A program made the translations under genes and the position numbers. 12,823 nucleotides of DNA from Methanosarcinales archaeon (GTDB lineage Archaea; Halobacteriota; Methanosarcinia; Methanosarcinales; Methanogasteraceae), in contig DAOUXE010000005.1 of NCBI GenBank assembly GCA_030666765.1, positions 1 to 12,823 on the forward strand. Reading direction: 5' to 3'. This document shows positions 6,402 through 12,823 of the stretch, piece by piece. The notes under the pieces are model-generated. The model worked only from the letters and a program-made list of their open reading frames with translations. It was not told the DNA's origin and did no database searches. How positions within the stretch are numbered: position 1 is the first letter of the stretch; the number at the start of each line of letters is the position of its first letter.

Positions 6402-7271
6402 TTAATCCATCATCGTGCCAATCCCCCCGTCGGTTAGCAATTCAAGCAAGAGCGAATGTGGCTTGCTGCCATCGATGATGTGCACCTTCGAGACCCCACC
6501 GCGGATCGCGCAGACTCCACCGCGGATCTTTGGGACCATCCCGCCGCGGATTGTGCCGTTCTTGATCAGGTCGTCCACCTCTGACACCGGGATGTGTGGT
6601 ATAAGCGTATCCATATCAGACTGATCCGAAAGAACCCCTACCACGTCTGTTAGTAGAATCAGTTTCTTTGCAGATAGGGCAGCAGCGATATCCCCTGATA
6701 CCGTGTCTGCATTCAGGTTAAGACTGTTTCCTGCGAGATCTACAGCAATCGGCGCGATCACAGGGATATATCCGCGCCCTGATGTGATCATCAGGATCTC
6801 AGGATTGATGATCTCAGTCTCACCGACCCAGCCGAGATCGATCTCATCACCGGTTCCCGGAACGATCATCGGTGCCCTCTTTTTGGCAAGGATCAGTCTC
6901 CCATCCTTCCCTGAAAGCCCGATGCCCTTACCTCCGTACCTGCCGATGAGCGAGACGATTCTCGTGTTCACGTTCCCGACAAGTACCATGCGCGTGATTT
7001 CAAGGGTCTCGTCATCTGTTATGCGTAAGCCACCTGCGAATTCGGGTCTTTTGCCGAGGCGCTCCATCTTCTCTGATATCTCAGGACCGCCACCGTGCAC
7101 GATGACCGGATGGATTCCGATGTACTGTAAAAGGATCACGTCGCGGACGATATCATCAAGGATCGACGGCTCAACGATCGCATTACCCCCGATCTTGATC
7201 ACTATGATCGAGTCTGCAAACTCCTGGATGTATGGCAGCGCTTCGATTAAGATATCTGCTCTGGTTGGCAT
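6402..7271 (-). CDS. argB: Acetylglutamate kinase
   Basis: The protein has 289 residues, the normal length. It phosphorylates N-acetyl-L-glutamate with ATP, the second step of arginine (ornithine) synthesis. Motifs in order: IKIGGNAI (residues 25-32) for phosphate binding, VIVHGGGPEI (56-65), FAGGLRITD (78-86) for substrate binding, GLSGKDG (118-124), NLNADTVSGDIAAAL (185-199) and LTDVVGV (207-213). The N-terminal helix (ILIEALPYIQEF) is the kind found in arginine-inhibited enzymes, so feedback control is plausible. The start at 7271 gives the standard N-terminus; the frame is open to 7313 but the added residues overlap the upstream gene. It lies 10 bp downstream of the small membrane protein, probably in one transcript. 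No other arg gene is in the window. Confidence 0.95.
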   Translation of the reverse strand: MPTRADILIEALPYIQEFADSIIVIKIGGNAIVEPSILDDIVRDVILLQYIGIHPVIVHGGGPEISEKMERLGKRPEFAGGLRITDDETLEITRMVLVGNVNTRIVSLIGRYGGKGIGLSGKDGRLILAKKRAPMIVPGTGDEIDLGWVGETEIINPEILMITSGRGYIPVIAPIAVDLAGNSLNLNADTVSGDIAAALSAKKLILLTDVVGVLSDQSDMDTLIPHIPVSEVDDLIKNGTIRGGMVPKIRGGVCAIRGGVSKVHIIDGSKPHSLLLELLTDGGIGTMMD

Positions 7272-7281
7272 CTTAGTTATC

Positions 7282-7569
7282 CTACCCCATAATCTCCTTC
7301 GTCCTCTTTGCAAGCATCAGGATTCCAACGGCAACGACCCCCATCCCGATGTTCCGAAGTATTCCGGAAAGTATATCGGCGTATGGAATCTCGGCAAGCA
7401 CGACCACAATATATGCGGCATGTATCAGGCAGCCAAATAGAACAATGTACCAGCACTGCTTCCAGTATATCAGTTTTGTTGATCGAACCGCATAGATGCA
7501 CGCATAGATCCAGAACAATTCAATAACGAACCGCACTGCAAGTTCGGCGCTCGACTCCACGATAGGCAT
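7282..7569 (-). CDS. Small three-helix membrane protein of unknown function
   Basis: The protein has 95 residues and no recognised family. Three hydrophobic segments lie at about residues 8-27, 37-58 and 64-86, separated by short charged loops (RSTKLIYWK; LRN) and followed by a basic end (KRTKEIMG). It is the first gene of a unit with argB (10-bp gap). The start at 7569 is supported by a TATA box 26 nt upstream. A link to arginine metabolism is not suggested by the sequence; the pairing may be incidental. Confidence 0.65.
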   Translation of the reverse strand: MPIVESSAELAVRFVIELFWIYACIYAVRSTKLIYWKQCWYIVLFGCLIHAAYIVVVLAEIPYADILSGILRNIGMGVVAVGILMLAKRTKEIMG

Positions 7570-7591
7570 GTGTTGATATTCACCGCCATGC

Positions 7592-7599
7592 CATATAAG
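7592..7599 (-). promoter_or_regulatory. TATA box for the small membrane protein-argB unit
   Basis: CTTATATG on the minus strand is centred 26-27 nt upstream of the ATG at 7569, which places the transcription start on the start codon itself (leaderless). It sits just inside the divergent start of the DUF2298 gene (7605) on the other strand, whose own promoter is unclear. Confidence 0.55.
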
Positions 7600-7604
7600 A
7601 CCAC

Positions 7605-9761
7605 ATGTTGACCGAGATAATCGTCTGGTATGTGCTGATCATCGTAATCGGCATGGCGGCATTCCCGATCGTCTCTATCGTCTGCAAAAATCTCTCTGAC
7701 CGCGGATACTGCATATCAAAGATCGCAGGAATTCTGATACTCTCGTACCTCGTATGGATCCTCTCGTATCTAATGTCCTTCAGTAGGGAAACAGTCCTGC
7801 TTGCTCTTGCTATTCTCTGCTCTTTATCACTGCTATGCACAATCTACTGCAAAAGCGAGATGCATGTCAGAAGAGACGTGATTATCAGGAATGAAGTCGT
7901 CTTCTTCGTAGCTTTCATCATTTTTCTGGCGATACGTGTGTGCAATCCCGAAATTATTAACTTTGGTGAGAAGTTCATGGACTTCGCATTCTTAAATGCG
8001 GTCATGCGGAGCAGTCACTTCCCGCCTTATGATCCGTGGTTCGCAGGAGGGCTGCTGGATTTCTACTATTATTTCGGATACCTAACTGTGGCTGTACCGA
8101 GCAAGATCTCCGGAATCGCAACCGCGGTCACGTACAATCTCGGATTGGTCACGTTTGCAGCGCTTGCGGCGAATGCTTCCTTTGGCATCGGGTATGACCT
8201 GACAAGGAAGATCAGGTACGGCATAGCTACGATGATCTTTGTTGTCTTTATCGCAAACGCACATATCGTATTTGATATGGCGGCGCACCTCCTTGATCTC
8301 CGGACAGCCAGCCACGATCATATCTTCGGTCTCTGGGCCTCAACAAGGATTATACCGGACACGATCAACGAGTTTCCGTACTTCAGTTTCATTTTCGGTG
8401 ATCTGCATCCGCATGTTATCTCGATCCCGTTTCAGTTGCTTGTGCTCGTGCTGATGTTAAACATTCACAGGTCTGGCGAAAGCGGGATGAGAATATATGG
8501 GACTGGCTGGATCCGTATCCTCGCGGGAATGATCCTGTCCGCGCTTGCAATAGGCGTGCTCTTTCCAATGAATGTGTGGGACTACCCGACATATCTGATC
8601 GTCTTCACATCAATCGTCCTGGTTCAGCAGTACCATGCCGCATCTCTTAGGAGTGCGCCAGTTCCTATTGCAACCGTTGCCATCCTGAGCGTTCTCCTTT
8701 TCATGCCGTTTTATCTGGACTTTCAGGGCGCAGGTGCATCCGGAGCCGGAATCGGGGTCGTGTACCAACATACACTGCTGATCGAGTTCATAGAGATATT
8801 CGCGCTCTTCCTATTTCTGATATTCTCATTCCTGTTCTTGTGCCTGGATCTCGACAGGAGGTATGTGGTTGCCTTAATCCCGGTAGCCGCGCTCTCCATG
8901 ATCTTCTTCCAGACGCTGATCCTCACCATCCCACTTACCCTGCTCTGTATATATATGCTATTTCACGAGGTTCACGAGGTTCACGAGGATATGAAAAGCG
9001 ATCGCTTCATTATGGTTCTCGTACTGGTAGGCTCGCTGCTTGCAATCTTCTGCGAGGTAGTCCATCTCGATGATCATTTTAGTGCCCCCAACGAGCGCAT
9101 GAACACAGTATTTAAGTTGTACCTTCAGATCTGGATTCTATGGGGTATCGCATCAGGATACTGCCTATACCGGAGCATATCATTGTCAAAACGTGGAATC
9201 AGCAGAAATAGCGGTAATAAAACGATCTGGGTCATCTTCTTCTGCATACTCTTCGCCTCCTGTGGTATCTGTTCATTCACCACCACCGCCGAGAAGATAT
9301 CACTCGACCACAATCCGCGATCGCTTGACGGGGTAGTGTATCTGAACATGTCTGACAAGGGCGAGTATCGGGCGATATCGTGGATTCGCAGGGAGATTTC
9401 GGGAACGCCAGTCATTCTTGAGGCACCGGGGAGAGATAGTTACTCCACCGATTCAAGGGTCTCTGCATTCACTGGCTTGCCGACTCTTATCGGATGGAGA
9501 TGGCATGAAGTTATGTGGGGGCGCGGTTGGGATGAAATAGGACCGAGGATAAAAGACGCTGATACGATCTACAGAACATACGACGTACCTCTTGCGATCG
9601 ATCTGCTGGACAGATATAATGTCAGTTACATCTACATCGGGGATTCCGAGCACGAACGGTATGACGAGAGCGGAGGTCTGGGCAAGTTTAAGGACGAGGA
9701 TTATTTCGAGTGCGTCTACATTGGATCGGTTCAAATCTACCGGTTGAAGGGAAGTCAATGA
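7605..9761 (+). CDS. DUF2298 (Chlor_Arch_YYY) multi-pass membrane protein, putative GT-C-like glycosyltransferase
   Basis: The protein has 718 residues with at least a dozen hydrophobic segments. The family marks are present: NPEIINFGEKFMDFAFLNA (residues 114-132), the FYYYFGY triple-Tyr motif (153-159), FGDLHPH (264-270) and NERMNTVFKLYLQIW (496-510). The soluble C-terminal part (about 580-718, including AFTGLPTLIGWRWHE and NVSYIYIGD) is complete. This family resembles GT-C glycosyltransferases and may transfer sugars from lipid carriers outside the membrane; substrate and reaction are not established. A run HEVHEVHED (residues 454-462) is made by three exact copies of TTCACGAGG. The gene is divergent from the argB unit, and the KaiC-like gene follows after 33 bp. 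ATG 7605 is the best start; no clear promoter is seen for it. Confidence 0.9.
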   Translation: MLTEIIVWYVLIIVIGMAAFPIVSIVCKNLSDRGYCISKIAGILILSYLVWILSYLMSFSRETVLLALAILCSLSLLCTIYCKSEMHVRRDVIIRNEVVFFVAFIIFLAIRVCNPEIINFGEKFMDFAFLNAVMRSSHFPPYDPWFAGGLLDFYYYFGYLTVAVPSKISGIATAVTYNLGLVTFAALAANASFGIGYDLTRKIRYGIATMIFVVFIANAHIVFDMAAHLLDLRTASHDHIFGLWASTRIIPDTINEFPYFSFIFGDLHPHVISIPFQLLVLVLMLNIHRSGESGMRIYGTGWIRILAGMILSALAIGVLFPMNVWDYPTYLIVFTSIVLVQQYHAASLRSAPVPIATVAILSVLLFMPFYLDFQGAGASGAGIGVVYQHTLLIEFIEIFALFLFLIFSFLFLCLDLDRRYVVALIPVAALSMIFFQTLILTIPLTLLCIYMLFHEVHEVHEDMKSDRFIMVLVLVGSLLAIFCEVVHLDDHFSAPNERMNTVFKLYLQIWILWGIASGYCLYRSISLSKRGISRNSGNKTIWVIFFCILFASCGICSFTTTAEKISLDHNPRSLDGVVYLNMSDKGEYRAISWIRREISGTPVILEAPGRDSYSTDSRVSAFTGLPTLIGWRWHEVMWGRGWDEIGPRIKDADTIYRTYDVPLAIDLLDRYNVSYIYIGDSEHERYDESGGLGKFKDEDYFECVYIGSVQIYRLKGSQ
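8962..8988 (+). repeat. Three tandem copies of TTCACGAGG inside the DUF2298 gene
   Basis: Three exact 9-bp copies (8962-8970, 8971-8979, 8980-8988) add three residues per copy and keep the frame. They lie in a loop between two membrane helices. Nothing else in the gene is repeated. Confidence 0.9.
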
Positions 9762-9806
9762 AAAGATATTTCAACAAGCAGCATAAACCAAGATGTGGTG
9801 ATTGTA

Positions 9807-10538
9807 ATGGATGATGAGCGATTGATGGAACGAATGGAGACCGGCATACCAGGATACGATGAACTGCTCGGAGGCGGTTTTTTCAAGAAGTCTGTGAACG
9901 TGGTCATCGGCGGGTCTGGCCCAGGCAAGACGGCTTTTGGTGGGGAGTTCATATACAACGGCATAATGGAAGGCAAGACCGGGATGATAGTCCTCACATC
10001 AGAAGAGGCTGAATATATAAAGAGAGAATGGTATACATCGTTTGGCTGGGATTTCTGGAAACTCGAGGACGAGGGTAAGGTCGTCTTCGTCGATATCGCG
10101 GATCCGAGTCTGCGGCTACAGAAGACCGTGGAGGTCTCGCCTGATGAATTGATCAAGAGTTTTAAGAAGTTGCTTGAAAGCAAGATAAAGATTGTAAATC
10201 CGGATTTGATATTCATTGATTCGCTGGAAGCCATATGCCTGGCTATAGAATCGAAATACAGGTTAAAGAGTATGGTTGATGACGTATTCAATGTCCTGCG
10301 AAGAGCTCCTGCTACCTGCATCATCACAAGCGGCACGATCTACGGTGTGGATGAGATCATCGCATACAGTTCCGATTCGATCACCGATCTTGGTATGGTG
10401 CGTGTCGGAAACAACCTCCAGCGCTCAATTCATGTGGAGAAACATCGCGGCTCAGCCACCATCAATCAAGTGCGCGTGCTGCAACTATCAGATGATGGCA
10501 TCTCTGTGCTCTCGCAGTCACCATATCTTGAGTTTTAG
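9807..10538 (+). CDS. Single-domain KaiC-like RecA-superfamily ATPase
   Basis: The protein has 243 residues, one KaiC domain. It starts with the typical METGIPGYDELLGGGF. Walker A is GGSGPGKT (residues 35-42, K41). The acidic pair E66-E67 lies in TSEEAEYIKREW. Walker B is PDLIFIDS (132-139). ITDLGMVRV and the basic QRSIHVEKHRGS follow, as in KaiC/GvpD-like ATPases. The start is set at ATG 9807 because GGTGATT (9797-9803) lies just before it; GTG at 9795 or 9798 would add four or three residues. Archaeal members often act in signalling or motility and lack the circadian partners; no kaiA or kaiB is present. It follows the DUF2298 gene closely and may share its transcript. Role unknown. Confidence 0.87.
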   Translation: MDDERLMERMETGIPGYDELLGGGFFKKSVNVVIGGSGPGKTAFGGEFIYNGIMEGKTGMIVLTSEEAEYIKREWYTSFGWDFWKLEDEGKVVFVDIADPSLRLQKTVEVSPDELIKSFKKLLESKIKIVNPDLIFIDSLEAICLAIESKYRLKSMVDDVFNVLRRAPATCIITSGTIYGVDEIIAYSSDSITDLGMVRVGNNLQRSIHVEKHRGSATINQVRVLQLSDDGISVLSQSPYLEF

Positions 10539-10600
10539 AAGATTACCAGTCAGGCACCCGCGGATGACATTCGGGTTTTGAATGCCTGGAAACATGCCGG

Positions 10601-10926
10601 TCAGAGCCAGAGCGTTGGATAGAGCGCAGCAGTTCTAATTATGACCCCATCCACCCGAACCGGGTACTCCCCACTCTCGCCAGTATTCCCAACCATATCA
10701 TCGATCCTGAATTTGATCTTGTTCTGCGTCCCGGAATCCTGATTGAACGGGGTAGAGTCGGCAGTTATCGTCTGGTATGGTGTGGTGCCATCGCTTCCGG
10801 TGCAGCTTGCAGAGGTCCAGCCGCTTCACGATGAACCCCCGTCGATCAAGTAGTCGTAGCAGGCTGCCCGATATCCAGTCCGGATGGGGCATCCGCAACC
10901 TCGATTGTGCAGTCAGGTGTCCGATC
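10601..10926 (-). pseudogene. Relic of a surface-protein Ig-like (fibronectin/S-layer type) domain
   Basis: On the minus strand, three pieces join into one domain. From about 10926 to 10870 the frame reads [18 protein letters not shown]. After a frame change near 10865-10870 it reads [11 protein letters not shown] to an in-frame TGA (10826-10828, probably once TGG). It then runs SGWTSASCTGSDGTTPYQ on to NKIKFRIDDMVGNTGESGEY and PVRVDG, ending at TGA 10601-10603. The stretch 'T(P)PDC.I..A..G.....Y.YS.DGG..W..W.......NKI.FR..D..GN.G.S.EY.V..D' is the pattern of repeated Ig-like domains in large archaeal surface and S-layer-like proteins. The rest of such a protein is absent. It is a dead fragment between the KaiC-like gene and the TrmJ fragment. 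Match by pattern, not by search. Confidence 0.6.
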
Positions 10927-10936
10927 TATTCACGCC

Positions 10937-11143
10937 TATCCCGAAAACAAGAGGCAAAAGACCGTGCCGATGGCGAGGCGGATACTGGGGCGGGCAGAAC
11001 TGACAGCAAGGGAGGTCTACACACTGCGCGGGATTCTAAGGCTGATCGATTACCACAACAGGCGAGGTCGAAATCCAGGTGATTTGTGGATAGAGCGGAA
11101 ACTTGCTCTGCCCGGAAAAGTTAAAACAGTGGCACAAACATAA
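10937..11143 (+). pseudogene. C-terminal fragment of a TrmJ/SpoU-type tRNA 2'-O-methyltransferase
   Basis: The frame encodes [20 protein letters not shown] and then [20 protein letters not shown], and ends at TAA 11141-11143. The '[22 protein letters not shown]' stretch is the C-terminal helical extension of TrmJ-like methyltransferases, which follows the knotted SpoU domain. That domain is missing: upstream of about 10930 the sequence becomes the opposite-strand surface-domain relic. An ATG at 10907 in the same frame begins inside that relic and is not a credible start. It ends 8 bp before the epimerase gene. It is probably a dead 3' remnant. Identification by pattern, moderately sure. Confidence 0.55.
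11119..11126 (+). promoter_or_regulatory. Possible TATA box for the epimerase gene
   Basis: GTTAAAAC is centred about 30 bp before the ATG at 11152 and lies inside the TrmJ fragment. No Shine-Dalgarno motif precedes the start (GTCGGATT). This is a weak element. Confidence 0.3.
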
Positions 11144-11151
11144 GTCGGATT

Positions 11152-12066
11152 ATGATCGAAGGGAGAAACGTTCTGGTGACCGGCGGCGCGGGTTTCATCG
11201 GCAGCCATCTCGCAGAGAAGCTCGCAAGCGGATGCACGGTAACCGTATTTGACAATCTCAGTACAGGAAAGAAGAAGAACCTGCCAGAGAATGCGACGTT
11301 CGTAAACGGCGATCTCAGTGATTTTGATCTGCTCAAAAAAACGATCGGTGATTTAGGGATCGACCTGATCTTTCACATCGGCGCGAACGCATCCGTGCCG
11401 AATTCCGTAGAGAAACCGAGATACGACTTTGACGCGAACGCTCTTGGCACGTTTAACGTCCTGACAGCGTCTCTCGATTCGGATGTTTCAAAGGTGGTGT
11501 ATGCATCAACCGCCGCGGTCTATGGCGAACCGGTTTACATCCCAATCGACGAGGGTCACCCGCTCCATCCGATATCGCCTTACGGTGCATCGAAGCTTGC
11601 AGGCGAACGGTATGGGTTTGCGTTTAAGGAGACTTACGGACTTACGTTTGCCGCGATACGGATATTTAACACATACGGGACGAGGCAGCCCAGATATGTT
11701 ATGTACGATTTTATACAGAAGCTGCGAGCAAATCCAAAGCTACTCGAGGTTCTCGGCACAGGCGAGCAGATCAGGGATTACTGCTACGTCTCTGACATGG
11801 CAGATGCCTTTATGATGGTTGCAGAGCGCGGCGAGGGCGTTTACAATGCCGCCGGCGGAAGCCCGACATCGATCAAGCATCTCGCCGAGTTGATGGTCTC
11901 GATCATATCACCGGAAGCCCAGATACAGTACGGCGGCAAGACATGGGCTGGCGATGTGAACATGCTGTACGCAGATATCACGCGGATCAAGGATCTGGGC
12001 TTTGAACCGAAGGTCGGGTTCGAGGAGGGTGTCAGGACAATGATCGCGTGGTTCGAGGATGCCTGA
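11152..12066 (+). CDS. NAD-dependent sugar-nucleotide epimerase (GalE-like extended SDR)
   Basis: The protein has 304 residues, typical for archaeal GalE-like enzymes. The NAD-binding Rossmann motif GGAGFIGS is at residues 11-18, and the STAAVYGEP segment at 119-127 carries the catalytic Ser/Thr. YGASK (Y144, K148) is the catalytic pair. RIFNTYGTRQ and RDYCYVSDMADAF follow as in UDP-glucose 4-epimerase and dTDP-glucose dehydratase relatives. NGDLSDFDLL (52-61) binds the adenine. All catalytic parts are present. It likely converts UDP-glucose to UDP-galactose or a related sugar for surface glycans or glycolipids; the exact substrate cannot be told. A link to the DUF2298 membrane protein in glycan assembly is possible but not shown. 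Confidence 0.87.
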   Translation: MIEGRNVLVTGGAGFIGSHLAEKLASGCTVTVFDNLSTGKKKNLPENATFVNGDLSDFDLLKKTIGDLGIDLIFHIGANASVPNSVEKPRYDFDANALGTFNVLTASLDSDVSKVVYASTAAVYGEPVYIPIDEGHPLHPISPYGASKLAGERYGFAFKETYGLTFAAIRIFNTYGTRQPRYVMYDFIQKLRANPKLLEVLGTGEQIRDYCYVSDMADAFMMVAERGEGVYNAAGGSPTSIKHLAELMVSIISPEAQIQYGGKTWAGDVNMLYADITRIKDLGFEPKVGFEEGVRTMIAWFEDA

Positions 12067-12107
12067 TTGGGGCACAACCCAAACATATACGCGCTGATAA
12101 AAATCTC

Positions 12108-12227
12108 ATGAATAAACTTCGAGCAGAGGGGATTTTAGCCGTCTGTATGTACCCCATAATGGTGCCGAATACACTATTCCTTACAGATATCGGACGATAC
12201 CACCTCATGACCGGTTGGTGGTATTAA
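12108..12227 (+). pseudogene. Possible relic of an isoprenylcysteine methyltransferase-like membrane protein
   Basis: A 39-residue frame contains RAEGILAVCMYPIMVPNTLF. It resembles the 'T.GiYAvCRNPmY....LF' core of ICMT/PEMT-type membrane methyltransferases, but lacks the Arg and has few neighbours of the family. The match is weak: it could be chance in intergenic DNA, or a very degraded remnant. It lies between the epimerase and the methylglyoxal-synthase-like gene. Confidence 0.25.
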
Positions 12228-12247
12228 CCGATGTTTTGTGAACAAGA

Positions 12248-12255
12248 TTTAAATA
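12248..12255 (+). promoter_or_regulatory. TATA box for the methylglyoxal-synthase-like gene
   Basis: TTTAAATA is centred 25-26 bp before the GTG at 12277, so transcription would start on the start codon. No Shine-Dalgarno motif precedes it. Confidence 0.6.
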
Positions 12256-12276
12256 TCAAATCCGACAATATGTATA

Positions 12277-12669
12277 GTGGTGAGTAAAGTGGAAATTCAC
12301 ATCGCGCTAGTGGTGCAGGAAGGAATGAAAGACAATCTTCAGAAACTTGTCAACGATCACAAAACGTTTCTTTTGGATAATTATGTCGTGTCAACAGAGG
12401 GAACGGCTGAGTACCTTCATGAAAAGACAGAAATTACAGTATCAAAGGCAGTCAGTTCCGGGCAAGAGGGTGGGGACATAAACATAGCAAATATGGTATT
12501 GGAAGGCGACATCGACGTTGCGATATTCTTGCTAAATCCCATACGGTACTTTCCACATTGTCAAGATGCTTATGCATTGATGCGGGTGTGCAACTTCAAG
12601 AATATCCCCCTTGCAATGAATATGAAAACGGCTGACTTGATATTGACAAGCATTTCGCGCGGAAGTTAA
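12277..12669 (+). CDS. Methylglyoxal-synthase-like protein with an altered active site
   Basis: The protein has 130 residues (E. coli MgsA 152). Methylglyoxal synthase makes methylglyoxal and phosphate from dihydroxyacetone phosphate. The fold is followed end to end: IHIALVVQEGMKDNL, VVSTEGTAEYL, SGQEGGDINIANMVLEGDID, VAIFLLNPIRYFPHCQDAYA, NIPLAMNMKTADLIL. The catalytic base D71 (query D67, in GGD), H98 (H94) and D101 (D97) are kept, as are K23 (K18) and the phosphate loop residues T45, T48, S65 and G66. H19 and D20 are replaced by Q14 and E15, and D91 by N. The final 20 or so residues are missing. It may be an enzyme with changed properties, or a ligand-binding protein like the MGS-like domain of carbamoyl phosphate synthetase. 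Start GTG 12277, set by the TATA box; GTG 12280 is equal. Confidence 0.78.
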   Translation: MVSKVEIHIALVVQEGMKDNLQKLVNDHKTFLLDNYVVSTEGTAEYLHEKTEITVSKAVSSGQEGGDINIANMVLEGDIDVAIFLLNPIRYFPHCQDAYALMRVCNFKNIPLAMNMKTADLILTSISRGS

Positions 12670-12688
12670 TAAAACCCCTCGCTACAGG

Positions 12689-12722
12689 CCATCGATGGAT
12701 GCGATGGAAATTTTTGATTTTT
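12689..12722 (+). terminator. Palindrome and T-rich tract after the methylglyoxal-synthase-like gene
   Basis: CCATCGATGG (12689-12698) is a perfect 10-bp palindrome, followed by TTTTTGATTTTT (12711-12722). The T-rich tract, about 40 bp after the stop, is a likely archaeal terminator; the palindrome could fold but has no loop of normal size. Confidence 0.4.
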
Positions 12723-12823
12723 AAGGACACGTCCTGAAATTCAAGGATACTACTGATTTTGGGGGCGACGAAAGATGTTTTCGCCAACACCTATATCTCA
12801 TCCGCGCCAACAGACTCGCATGA
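12723..12823. other. Right edge, no gene assigned
   Basis: A frame on the plus strand opens at ATG 12775 and runs off the end of the window (15 residues, not recognised). On the minus strand a frame runs in from the edge and stops at TAG 12791-12793 with the tail SCESVGADEI, which could be the end of a gene outside. Neither can be supported. Confidence 0.2.

Larger units (their letters stand above)
10539..11151. other. Region between the KaiC-like and epimerase genes: two relics, no intact gene
   Basis: Of about 610 bp, 10601-10926 holds the surface-domain relic (minus) and 10937-11143 holds a TrmJ C-terminal fragment (plus). They touch near 10930, which looks like a rearrangement join. The remaining bases show no gene. 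Other open frames here (for example minus strand 10698-10898) are shadows of these relics. Confidence 0.55.

Noticed and set aside
6415..7440. Long plus-strand frames opposite argB
   Set aside because: argB has all family motifs; the antisense frames are Ser/Pro-rich shadows without a promoter.
9755..10336. 193-codon minus-strand frame opposite the KaiC-like gene
   Set aside because: The plus strand encodes Walker A, Walker B and the whole KaiC domain; the antisense product is Ser-rich and matches nothing.
10698..10898. 66-codon minus-strand frame with basic residues
   Set aside because: It overlaps the Ig-like surface-domain relic in another frame, and that relic gives a far better protein pattern.
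12596..12790. 64-codon minus-strand frame at the right edge
   Set aside because: Overlaps the 3' end of the methylglyoxal-synthase-like gene and has no recognisable pattern or promoter.
1..12823. CRISPR array, intact insertion sequence, integrase or attachment site
   Set aside because: No regularly spaced repeats, transposase or integrase motifs were seen, and the tRNA 3' end has no obvious duplicate in the window.

Overview
The window looks archaeal, most likely a euryarchaeon of the methanogen/ANME type. The evidence is TATA-box promoters about 26 nt upstream of start codons, GGTGAT/GGAGG Shine-Dalgarno sites inside operons, a DUF2298 (Chlor_Arch_YYY) membrane protein, a single-domain KaiC-like ATPase, a PDZ-containing site-2 protease and a FeoC-like/DtxR-like pair. 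The species cannot be fixed from the sequence alone. No CRISPR array, intact insertion sequence or phage module was seen.

Layout. 1-1071 (+): the 3' end of a membrane protein overlaps a Cys-rich winged-helix gene (FeoC-like), and a T7 tract and a DtxR/MntR-family regulator follow; together this suggests a metal-uptake locus. 1291-5641 (-): a lone trpB, a YwgA-like gene coupled to a frameshifted, N-terminally truncated relic that resembles the C-terminus of an HD phosphohydrolase, and a 587-residue M50 protease. 5872-6128 (-): a truncated glutaredoxin-like gene just downstream of tRNA-Arg(CCU). 6246-7569: a 47-residue ORF (+) converges on a two-gene unit (-) of a 3-TM protein and argB. 7605-10538 (+): a DUF2298 protein and a KaiC-like ATPase. 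10601-11143: two relics back to back, a surface-protein Ig-like domain (-) with a stop and a frameshift, and a TrmJ C-terminal fragment (+). 11152-12669 (+): a GalE-type epimerase, a possible short relic, and a methylglyoxal-synthase-like protein lacking two active-site residues.

The genes do not form one pathway: trpB and argB are single biosynthetic genes without partners, and the rest are regulatory, envelope or house-keeping genes. What stands out is (i) several decaying gene fragments between healthy genes, (ii) promoter spacing that implies leaderless transcription for several genes, (iii) a DtxR-family protein with a mixed Mn-type/Fe-type metal site, and (iv) the methylglyoxal-synthase-like protein with an altered active site. 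I found no convincing new multi-gene system; the YwgA-like/HD-relic pair is the nearest candidate.
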